A stretch of DNA of 64,000 nt from Pholis gunnellus. Its lineage: Eukaryota; Chordata; Actinopteri; Perciformes; Pholidae. This document shows positions 1 to 64,000 of this stretch, piece by piece (the stretch's first letter is position 1; every line of letters starts with the position of its first letter). The DNA lies in assembly GCA_910591455.2 (NCBI GenBank), contig OU342808.1, positions 26,005,738 through 26,069,737 of the forward strand, written 5' to 3'. Both the position numbers and the translations under genes were made by a program. The notes under the pieces are model-generated. The model saw only the letters and a program-made list of their open reading frames with translations. It ran no database searches and was not told where the DNA came from.

Positions 1-138
1 CCAATCTGTAATGGCCGCCAGAGTTAAACCGTTGCCATATTTTGTGCACACATTTTGGAAAAGGGGCATTGATGATAATATCAACTAAACCTGAAGTTAT
101 GACTGCGTTTCTTTAGGGAATTGACACAACGGACTCAC

Positions 139-6034
<5,896 letters not shown>

Positions 6035-6660
6035 CCTCTCACCCTTCGGTTAAATTCACTTCATCTCTCCAGTAATCACTACGCCTTTCGTCCTGTCCTC
6101 CACAGCCTCCACATGACCCGGAAATAGCTTGACACTAGCATTTTGGTTTAAATCTGTTGCTAATATCGCGAGAGTTTGCGCGCTGTGTCAGCGGGATGGT
6201 CCAGAGACGACCAGAGACGACCAGAGATTGTCCACGTGAGGGGAAGATGACCGCGATGACTCACGAGTAGCGGCTCCATGACTGAGCATTAACGCGTGGA
6301 TACTCCCATGATTCATTGCGATACACGCCGGCGCTCTTGTGCCTCTCCAGTTTTCAAGACTCTCTGATGAACTATTTAAATACTTTTTTTCTGTGTGGAC
6401 AGGACACTTAAAACAATCTTAAATAACGCTGCTTGCTGTATAACAATACATACAATTATACCAGGATAATTTGTATGAAACATACACCTTACGTTTGGGC
6501 TACTTTTAGGCTGCTTATATTCATGAATGTGTATTTACAATAGCACTGATATCAGAAATAAGACATAGATAGATATCCGAGTGATGTATAATAAATAATA
6601 ATGACGCAATACTTACTTATAAACAACAGCTTAAAGGCCTAAGCCAGCGGTTTTTGCCAT

Positions 6661-6800
6661 AGAATATATCTATATATTATATATATAATATAGAAGTATA
6701 ATATATATTATATAATTATTATATATATATATATATATATATACTGTATATGTACCATATAATACATATATATGTATATATAATATATATATATAAATGG
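6661..6800. repeat. AT-rich palindromic low-complexity DNA
   Basis: About 140 bp made almost wholly of TATA and ATAT blocks with many short inverted repeats. It lies about 630 bp beyond the start of the RUFY3 long-isoform exon. No coding signal is seen. Confidence 0.8.
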
Positions 6801-9268
6801 GAAATTCGTGTATGAGCTGTATTAAGACATGCATCACACTACATGTACAGATACTATAAAAGATAAATCAGAAGAAAGTTTAGGAGTTAAGTGGATTGAG
6901 TTTGAGGTACATGTCAGTATATCCTTGTCAGTGTAAAATAGTACTAATTGGCTATTGGCTTGAGCTGAAAAGTAATTAATAAAACCAAACAGTACATGTT
7001 CATAGGAAAGCGAAAATTACGAGTCCTTACGTTGTAGAAAGACTAACTTATCGTTCACATTATTGTTTGGGAATGAGTAGAGGAGATGTAAAAGAAGGGG
7101 CAATACAGAGGAGCTGTTAAACCAGATGTCAATGGTGACCAGGGTGGTTTAATTCAGTTTAGATACCAAAAGGATTTAATAAGGTTTTAATCTGGTTTAA
7201 AGTTGCTGCTCATGTTATAAGTGTGGATTTATCAAACATGGTTAATATTGTCACCATTTATTTCTCCCTTTGATACTCTCCTCTGTCACAGAAGTAATAC
7301 CCCAACACGGCCCATAGAAGGAGATGCAGGACTAACGTACAATGGATGTGCTTTCTTTCTCCGTGGACATTTCACTGCCTTCGTACCTCTATCCCGACCA
7401 GCAGCACCTGCCAAGTCTGACATCTGTGAGATTTAAGAGCAATCTGAAATAACATACAGAGACATGCATTTTAGTTTCCCCTTCAAACGTTTGAAATGCT
7501 TTTTGATGGAGAGAGTATCTTTTTGTTGTTGCTTTAAATCAATAAGGCGTCTAAGATTTTGTCAGATTCCACTGCAAGTAAAAAGCAACTGTCTCCACCG
7601 TCTCTAGTGTTAACCAGCAGGACACCAGACAGACTTTTCATTAAAGCCCAGTAAATCAATGTTACACGCGGTGTCTTAGTGGCTCAATGTTACACTCTGC
7701 TTTGCGTGCTCTTTCTCAGAGCAATGTGCACCTGAAGGGCCAGAAACCAGCAGCTCGGATCTGGCTCTCTCTTGTCACAGATTAACAGGAACACGAAAAC
7801 AACTACAACACTGACTCCGTTAGTCGGTCCACAGACTGCGAGGAATGCAATCGGTAAGACGTAGCTCAAGCGTCCTCCTTTCATACCACACAATATAAAA
7901 ACCAGCTTGCAGGTACTTTGAAACGAAACGCATCTATTTTTGAAGATATCTTTATAAAGACTTGAATTTCATACTCTTTTGAGACCGTATTCAACCTGTG
8001 CAACGAGAATAAATAAGAGCAGCACATCTGACAGATCCAGAGAGCACGTGTATGTGATCGCCATAAAGACCCAGCAGTGCTTCTACTCCAACTTCTACTC
8101 AGCGTTTGTCCAATACTCTGGTTTAAAACCAAATACCTCTGAGACCAATGTCACTCCCATCAGCCTCAGCTGTACTTTGTGTTATATTAGCAGGTAATCA
8201 CGCTAGAGGTGAATATGGTAAACATGATTCCTGCTAAACATCAATATGGTAGAATTTATGTGAGAGCACAAAAGAATAAGTAGCTGACTTTTTATTTGTA
8301 TCATGTGATAAATAACAGAGCTTCTTTTTGCAGAAGTTGTTGGAATCAAACAAATATTAGTCCTAAAACATATGGCCTAAAAAAAAGTTCCCATATATAT
8401 TTTTAAAGTCAGCCAAAGTTTGGCCCAATAGGGCACCAGGCCAGGACAGGTCACAGCAGGAGGCTCAGTTTCTCCTCACAGACCTCTGCCACATAACTTA
8501 CTGTACACTGTAACCTCACATCTGTGTGAGAACATCTGCCCAACAGCTAATGTTCACATTAAAACACACATCTCTCTCTCTCTCATTTGAACAGCGTACA
8601 GATGTATCTCTGATCCGGACAGTAGGACCTTCATGGCCTGGTTATAGTTCACTGTCAAACTGCACCAAGCTGCATGATGGTTTTCGAGGGCACGCTGTAC
8701 TTTTCTGAAATTCATGGAATTCTTTGTGTTTTCAGTTCTCCTTCTGTGGACATTAGTCCAGCACTTGTGCTGTCATTCATGTTTATGTCTCCGCTCCTGC
8801 GTAGTACATCTCCACTTCCTTTGCCTGGCGTCTGGCCTCCTGTTTGGTTTATGGTTAGAGTTTATTGATGGTTGTCTGTCACAGAATCTCTAGAATGTTC
8901 TTCCAAAAGTTGTTGTTTAAAACCCAAAGGTCAGCAAATGGTGTTTTACTACTCGTTGGCGATGGTTTTATTGTGTGTTTGCCCCACTGGTTTGCTAATA
9001 ACAGCTGATGACGGCGTTCTGACCCACGGTGTCCCCCCCCCCCCCAGGTTAAACTGTTAAGCACTGTTGCCGTTCTTTGCACTGTTAGCGCTGTTCTTCT
9101 TCTTCGGCTTCTTCTAGCCGCTGGCTCAGCCGTCACCATATCTGAGACCCGTGTGGAGGCAGTTGATATGTTCTGAATTTCGAAATTAGCAGCTTTAATC
9201 AATACTGAGATTTTGGAAACATCAGTGTAGATGTACCAGTTCTAGCATCTACTCAAAGTCCTTACTCT

Positions 9269-9593
9269 TGATGGCACAAATATCACTGCAGGTCACACTA
9301 AATTGATGATAAATAATATAAATAGTTAACCAAACAAATAAGAAACAAATAAAGTTGCTCCTCTTAAACATGGTATGCAAAATAACAATAACACTACAAT
9401 TATGAAATAGACTATTGCCAATGTGAAAATGAATCAATTCATTGACTAACCTCTTCAGCTGATTTGCTTGATAATAAAATCGTACACAATGTTGCCCATT
9501 CTTATTGTCATGATGCGGTTTGAGGAATGTCAGAGAAGAGGTTTGAGGTGGAACTACGTTTCCTGGAACAATTTTACATCAAAGGCACAAGCT
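9269..9593. repeat. Direct repeat copy 1 (about 325 bp)
   Basis: This segment matches 10694-11009 along its length with many substitutions and small indels. Shared blocks include AAATTGATGATAAAT-like, AAAATAACAATAACAC, TGCTTGATAATAAAA, GGTTTGAGGTGGAAC and TTTCCTGGAACAATTT. It is either a local duplication or two insertions of an unrecognised repeat. Confidence 0.85.
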
Positions 9594-10693
9594 GGCAATA
9601 AAACGCTGTGGAAAGACAAGAGGGATCAACAACAGCAGCATCAGGTAGTCACATCGAGCGCAATTCAAACTACAAAGGGCCAGCGAGCCGATGCAGATAC
9701 CTTTCAGATCCACGCTCGAAGGGGAAATCAAGTCAAGTGCTTCATGTTTCGAAGTGGAATTTGAAGTAAAGCTGGAGAACTGTGAAGTGAAGGAGTATCA
9801 GGTCTGCTATGTTTTCCTGTCGCTCTGTCTCTCTCAACATTGCAGCCCTTTTTTCCACTAATAAAACTTGCCGCGGTGGAAAACATGGAACTGCTGACCT
9901 GCTTTGGGTTGAATGTTTAAAACAGCAGCTGTTTTGCGTTATACACTCACGTATGAGGGACAATCCTTTCTCCCACTAATTAGTCTCAGATATGTTGTAC
10001 CGATGTTAGCCATAAAAATATTTTGTGTTATGAATAAAAACATAAAACGATGTTTTGAGAACAAATTTCACACTCAAGTATAGTGACGGCATAAGCACAT
10101 GACAGTAATATTTTACTTTTGACGACGGCATGATGTTCAGGTAAAAGTGTACTTTTAGCTTTTGTCAGAAAAATGTTGTTAAAATGGCCTCTATGATAAA
10201 CTTTATGATTCTTGTCTAGTGTGTAAAGATGCTCAGGCCGAATGGCTTATAAGACCACGAAAGGTGATACATTACCACACACTTACTTTACCTCGTGAAT
10301 ATTCAATTTTATAATCCTCTGTAAGAAAGAAATGTTGGTTTTATTACATAAACATATTTGAGTTTATCTCCAAAAACTGTCGTTGTTTATTGATTATCTA
10401 TTCATCTACAGGTTCAGTTTATTTTTAAGGTTCTCTACATCTGATATTCAGATCATTAATATAGCAGCAAACAAATCCGTACTGAAAAATGGAGTAATGT
10501 CTGCCTAACGCAGAGGGCCGTATAACGCCAGAAGCGTAGCGCCCGCCCTCCGGTTCCCCCTCAGGTAAACACTGTTTAGTGATGAGATCAGATAACGAGA
10601 TAGAAGACAGAAGAAGTCACAATTAAACAGAAGTGATGAAACATAAAGACTTGTGGATGTGGAAGGATGGAACTTAATAACATCCCAACTTTT

Positions 10694-11009
10694 GATGGCA
10701 CCAATAACACAACATTCATTGCAATTGATGATAAATCTTAGAAAAATTTCACCCAACAAATGAGAAAAAAGTTGCTCCTTTTAATAAATGTTATACAAAA
10801 TAACAATAACACCACAATTACATTATTAAATAGACCCTAGAACTACTGAAATTAATCAATTATTTGACTAACTGACCATTCAGCTGAATTGCTTGATAAT
10901 AAAAATCTGATAGATTTTGTCCATTTCTTTTGTCATGATGTGGTCTGAGGAGTTTCAGAGAAAAGGTTTGAGGTGGAACCACGTTTCCTGGAACAATTTG
11001 ACATCAAAG
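10694..11009. repeat. Direct repeat copy 2 (about 316 bp)
   Basis: Partner of 9269-9593, in the same orientation and about 1.42 kb downstream. Similarity ends at ACATCAAAG, exactly where the 7-bp tandem array begins. Confidence 0.85.
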
Positions 11010-11066
11010 CTGTGAGCTGTGAGCTGTGAGCTGTGAGCTGTGAGCTGTGAGCTGTGAGCTGTGAGC
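11009..11066. repeat. 7-bp tandem repeat (GCTGTGA), about 8 copies
   Basis: Perfect head-to-tail copies of a 7-bp unit at the end of duplicated segment copy 2. Copy 1 has no such array, so it arose after the duplication. Confidence 0.93.
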
Positions 11067-11882
11067 GGCCACAAAGTGTTGTTTCTCTTGAGGTCTCACA
11101 AAAAATACAGTTGCAGTTGAAACCCGATATACCACAAAAGATGGAACAATTTATCCAAATATCCCAATACTCACAATGTACCTGTGACGTCTTAGAATAT
11201 ACATATAAAAACATAAACCTGATTAATAGAAAACAAAGGCTTCATCACAGCAGCATCTGTGTGAAATAACCTAAAAAAACATATTTTTCGTGAATTTCCC
11301 ATCAGACATGCACAACTTGTTTTAAAACACATACGTTTGCTGTACAGGACTTAACTTATCTTATTTACAAATATATTTATTTTAGATGATTTACAGATAT
11401 CAAAACAGTAACAAATTCAGGTTTTCAGGTGCAGACAGACAATAAAATCACATGACAGCAGGAGTCCGTCAGCAGGCTGTGTTTTGGCAATAGCTCCTCT
11501 ATAGTTTTCCAGGTATCAGCACGTGTCTAACTCTAGATGACACCATAAACATTAAACATCCCAAGCAAGAAATGTTTAAACTTGATCTTAGTTAAATCTT
11601 ACTCTCCAGTCTAAGTTTGACAAACATGTGCTCAGTTTCGGTGTTAGAATAAGATGTTACTACACAGCAGCCCATGTTAGTCTGCAGACGCTCAAAGAGC
11701 TGCCAAGAATTCTCAGTCGAGTGAAAAAAACATGTAGAGTCTGCGTGTCACATAATATCAAATGCAAAGTTTCTGGCTTTTGAAAAACGGAACAATAATG
11801 GCATCGCTGCATGCTTCTTTTCATGCATGCTTCTTTTCAAGCGCAGCCTTTCTGGTTTTGAAAAGTACTTTTCTGAACTCAT

Positions 11883-11917
11883 CATGCCCCTTTGAGCGAT
11901 ACTCTCAAAGGGGCATG
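11883..11917. other. Perfect 14-bp inverted repeat with 7-nt loop
   Basis: CATGCCCCTTTGAG is followed after CGATACT by its exact reverse complement CTCAAAGGGGCATG. Just upstream (11809-11840) the 16-bp word TGCATGCTTCTTTTCA is repeated in tandem. It lies in the intergenic region about 1.1 kb before the SLC4A4 5' exon. It could be a recombination product or part of a mobile element; no function can be assigned. Confidence 0.85.
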
Positions 11918-12999
11918 GTGGAGCTAAAAACATGGCTTCCTTATTTCCTGGAAGACTTTGCAGCCAAAGCTGAAGTTTTGAGTGTTTCATCCAAACAATT
12001 GTGATGGATGGAAACTTAAGACAAACACAAAGCAAAGAGGGTGCAGACAGTCTTTTTATTAAGAACGAACTACACATGCTTTATAAAACTCTTCTAAATC
12101 CCTCTCATAGAAAGTCAGAGAGCTTGAGGATAATTGGAGATTTGGGCTGAATAAATCCACAAATCTTGTGTTGGGCCTAATCCTTTAAAGGAAATAAGAA
12201 GAGGGAAGAGAATGGACTAAAGTCTACTAAACTTTGCTTATAAGCACTTGAATGTGTGGTGTAAAAATATTCTATAGATCTTTGAGTTGTATCTTTTACA
12301 AAATAGATCATCCTTGAAGTCTCTGTGATCTGATGGTGGGTTTAAGAAAGCGAGACGATGACACATGGAACCATTTGTCTTTTATTGTGTATGTTTAAAT
12401 CATGACAGATTTTCTTTTAGTACAAATTGAGGGATTATTTTAAGTCACTTATTTTCAGCTGTTTCACCTGTTACATTTAATATGACGTAACAGGCCACTG
12501 TTGTGCGTGCTATGACTGTAATGACAAGCTAATCTTTCCACGTTAGCTCCAACAGATGGCGCTGTAGATTACATCATTCACAAATAAAATAAATAAATCA
12601 ACAATCCCAGCAAGTGTCTCGTAAAAAAGATCATCCTGCAGAACATTGTAGAGAGATGCTGGACAAATATCTCTGAGGAACTATGATATCTTTATGGACA
12701 ACATATACAAAAGTCAGAAGTTTTTACATAACAAATACATAAACAAGAATTAGTTGTTTGTCTTAATTATTGTTGTATGTATGTTTTATGTTTATTTTAT
12801 CAGCCTGCTATTTTTTTAATTCTTTATTTTATCTTAGCAAAACTACAAAAACTAACTTATTGTTTATGTTTTGAATAACGTCCACAGATTGGTGACTTCA
12901 CGTTGAACAATGACTTGGTTCAATAATGGGAGGTGGTGGTGGTGGTGTGGTGGTGGTGCGGCTGATAAAGTGATGATGGTGCAGCGGTGGAGCAGTTTG

Positions 13000-13189
13000 A
13001 CCTCCCACCGGAGGAGTGGCGTTGACAGAAGGATGGTCCAGCAGATAGAGGCGGCAGCATGCTGAGCGCAGTCGCCGCGCGACGCCTCATACAAACTTCC
13101 CCGAGAGCTGTGGAAGTAGACTTCTTCACCTTCACGTGCACACCGCGGCCGGTGACACAACCGGAGCCAGACACACAGGACCTACAGCG
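13000..13189 (+). other. slc4a4: Probable SLC4A4 5' untranslated first exon and promoter region
   Basis: A GC-rich stretch ends in a strong donor, ACAGCG|GTGAGT, after base 13189. The next acceptor downstream on this strand is before 13885, the exon that carries the MSSGKK start. The 5' limit is not visible and the start given is approximate. An upstream open frame beginning at ATG 13059 would continue across the junction and stop at 13928-13930, ahead of the main ATG. Assignment to SLC4A4 is inference from position and splicing logic. Confidence 0.5.
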
Positions 13190-13884
13190 GTGAGTCGTTC
13201 GCTGTTTCGCCACCTTGGAAGTGCATTTCTTCCACCAGGCCCCTCGTGTGTGTTGGCGCGTGTGTCAAGACCACCAGAATATTATTCCGGTTCACGTCCC
13301 TGCAGCGTGTCGCCGGTTCCTTCAGGACTTCAGACACTTTCTATCGCGCTTTATGTCACTTTAAAAAATAAGAAGCTTTTCGAGTCCTGCTATCTGCGTG
13401 GTCTAAAGTTGTACTGGAGCCATTTGTCATCGATTGAAGGGTGGCTCGTGCGTAAATGTGCAGCGCGAGTGTGTTTTGTTTTGGTGAAGCGGCTCGTTGG
13501 GCCAGTTAGTGTGATTTATGATGGTGCCGTTTACTATTAGCTGCCAAAGCAACTGCGCCAGGTTATGAAGTCTGCTGCTCAGTAAAGTGATCACAGGATG
13601 AATATTGTTATTGCAATTGTGCACAAATAGTGTTTTCATTACACTTGTTGTATTTCTCCTTTTTTTTAAGTGATCTCTGTTTCTCCTGTGATCACATTTA
13701 GCTGCATTGTGTTCTTAAATAATTTGTTTTTGGACTTTACAGCAGACCCATAATAAGTCTTACTGTGATAATATCCTTAATTATTCTTCCACGGTGTTAT
13801 TGTTGTTCCTTTCAGTCAAAGCACTTTGGTTGTGATAGACACCGTAGAGCAGAAAAATGACCTTTATTTGTTCCTTTTTATCAG

Positions 13885-13958
13885 GTCAAGCATCAGCAGG
13901 GTGATCCTCTCTGCTCAGCACATTCACTAAGGAGCTTTATCACACGCAACCTGAAGAG

Positions 13959-13975
<17 letters not shown>
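13885..13975 (+). CDS. slc4a4: SLC4A4 upstream exon with MSSGKK start (coding 13959-13975)
   Basis: The acceptor TTTTTATCAG precedes 13885 and the donor AAGAA|GTAAGT follows 13975. The ATG at 13959 (G at -3) encodes MSSGK and leaves two bases (AA). These join the single G before the ATG of the next exon (18794) to give Lys-Met-Glu-Asp, in frame with the NBCe1-B start. An in-frame stop at 13902-13904 shows that this is the first ATG. The result would be NBCe1-B with six extra residues (1079 in all). The phase match supports this exon; it has not been confirmed by transcript evidence. Confidence 0.65.
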
Positions 13976-62541
<48,566 letters not shown>

Positions 62542-62850
62542 AGCTCCGGACCACCGCCCGGCGGCGCAAGACAACTCTTACTATTATTGAAAAAAATATT
62601 CTTTTTAACTCCGAAATCCAAAAGACTTTGTTCTGAATATGTCGCAAAGAAAAGAAGGGAAACGCACCAGAAAAACAAGAGTCTATAACTCGTTCTTTTT
62701 CTAATAGTGAAGCCGTTTTAAAATCACGTCGTTGCTCACAGTCTTCTCTTGGTATCTTCCCTCACAGCTCCACAGTAGACTGATAAACTCCTCACTCTTC
62801 TTCTATGCAACTCCTCCCACATTACCACGCATGAAACGCCTCCCTGCTCC

Positions 62851-62900
<50 letters not shown>

Positions 62901-64000
62901 AAATATCTGTGGGAATTTTTATATAAAGTGATTTACTCTAATAACATTTTCCTGTAGCAGGAGAATTATGTTGTTTTTGTTTTTTTTATAGCTCTACCTC
63001 TTGTTTTAGATTAAAGGCTTAATATGAACAAATGCAACATGTTGATTTTGGACGCAGCGCGAGGGTTTTTTTTTGGTATTTTCTCTCGAAATGATTCAAG
63101 AGATTCACTGTATTATAGCTTCTGAAGGAAACGTGTGCAAATAGATTGTTTTTAAGTTAATTAACAGTTGATTAACCGCACATTTGTATGTGCAGATGAG
63201 GTAAAATATTTGTATTATCACTTTTTGATTGCTTCACCTTCTCTTTCTAATCTTCTGACTCTTTTCTTTCACGTGTGTTCACTTCAAAGCTTTTGTTACT
63301 CTTTTAAATTAAATCATTTTATCTTTTATCTTTTTTTTTTTAAAGATTATTTTGTGTGTATGTTGGTAACTTTTTTTCTTATTGTCCTTTGCTTTGTAGA
63401 AAACACTTTAGCGATACTTAATCATCGGATTTTCCTCAGCCAAACTTCCTCTAACTAGGAATGCTTATCGTATAGAATCGCTTGTGCTGCACAAACTACT
63501 GAACCTAAGTGGCTTATCAGAGATCGATCCAGACGGGAATGATTATGGCGACGATGTGACGAAAGAATTAGGAGAAGGGAATCAAATCCGCGTGAGCTCC
63601 GTGCAGCAGGTTTATTTCCTTTTTGTCTCAGCTTTGGAGTTATCTGATGATGGGATCACATGTTTCTTTTCGTTCTTAAATAATTAACGGTTTTGATTTT
63701 TTCAAGTCTATCTGGATACATTCCTCACACGCAGCACCGTGTGTGAGTTATTGAGTTATTGAGTTATTGAGCAACTACACTGAAAGTTACGGGAAAGAAA
63801 AATGCATCGATGGTTGAGAGTTTATTCACACATGCAGAAGCAAAGAGTCCCCGACAAGCCAGACGTTTGCTGCTTGTTTGTGTTGATTAAACCTTTTTAT
63901 CCAACTGGACTGTTATTTTCTCACGTTGCCAGTGTATCGGTGCGCGCTGAAGTACTTATTTAACAAGCTACACTACGTGTTTCCACGCATCTTGTTTTCT
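62542..64000 (+). other. slc4a4: SLC4A4 3' untranslated region and downstream sequence
   Basis: AT-rich sequence with a TA microsatellite (62856-62897) and many T runs. No AATAAA is seen. Variant ATTAAA signals occur at 63010-63015, 63308-63313 and 63886-63891, so the true end of the transcript is not fixed. No further gene is recognised before the window ends. Confidence 0.5.
62856..62897. repeat. (TA)n microsatellite in the 3' UTR
   Basis: About 20 TA dinucleotides, roughly 315 bp after the NBCe1-C stop, so probably within the transcribed 3' UTR. Confidence 0.9.

Larger units (their letters stand above)
6035..12999. other. Intergenic region between divergent RUFY3 and SLC4A4, no gene recognised
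   Basis: About 7 kb with no open frame that I recognise. It holds AT-rich palindromic TA tracts (6661-6800), a pair of diverged 320-bp direct repeats (9269-9593 and 10694-11009), a 7-bp tandem array (11009-11066) and a perfect 14-bp hairpin (11883-11917). A hydrophobic 67-codon minus-strand frame at 7690-7893 (roughly PIAFLAVCGPTNGVSVVVVF) looks like one membrane segment but has no supporting exons. In mammals GRSF1, MOB1B and DCK lie between these two genes; none of them is visible here. Confidence 0.6.

Noticed and set aside
7690..8132. Hydrophobic minus-strand frames, possible receptor pseudogene
   Set aside because: One membrane-like segment with a GPTNG word recalls the first helix of some receptors, but the neighbouring frames are not in a consistent order, and no second helix or splice pair is seen.
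13059..13189. Separate mitochondrial protein gene starting MLSAVAARRL
   Set aside because: The frame ends at a donor and then stops within the next exon, so it fits better as an upstream open frame in the SLC4A4 leader.

Overview
The window is teleost fish genomic DNA, most likely from a percomorph. It has split genes with GT-AG introns, long CA/GT and AG microsatellites, and several dispersed repeats of kinds familiar from spiny-rayed fish. I cannot name the species. Two protein genes are supported; everything else is intronic, intergenic or repeat sequence.

Left end, minus strand (about 139-6034): the 5' part of RUFY3, a RUN-domain and coiled-coil adaptor of endosomes, lysosomes and neurites. 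Two alternative first coding exons (5785-6034 and 2764-2941) both end in phase 1. Both can therefore join the same second exon (589-762), followed by 139-256; the rest of the gene lies beyond the left edge. From 6035 to about 13000 no gene is recognised. That gap holds AT-rich low-complexity DNA, a duplicated 320-bp segment and a strong hairpin.

Plus strand (about 13000 to about 63000): one complete SLC4A4 gene, encoding the electrogenic Na+/bicarbonate cotransporter NBCe1. All conserved exons are found, with splice sites and phases that agree. The MEDEAV-type (NBCe1-B) reading is 1073 residues against 1079 in human. The gene shows several sources of isoforms. (1) A far-upstream exon can add MSSGKK before the usual B start. 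(2) An internal NBCe1-A type first exon reads straight through the splice acceptor of exon 4 and encodes an unusual acidic, proline-rich N-terminus. (3) An internal donor removes exactly 27 nt, as in mammalian NBCe1-D/E. (4) A previously unremarked 96-nt candidate cassette exon (40349-40444) is phase-compatible. (5) Skipping a 94-nt exon near the 3' end shifts the frame of the next exon, giving a 62-residue NBCe1-C tail that ends in a PDZ ligand.

The introns carry a 29-bp minisatellite (about 23 copies), a 44-nt poly-C run, three inverted-repeat DNA elements or MITE-like repeats, and long GT tracts. The most interesting biology is the layered isoform coding of SLC4A4, above all the candidate cassette exon, the divergent A-type N-terminus and the dual-frame 3' exon. 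No prokaryotic or viral system, CRISPR array or RNA gene was seen.
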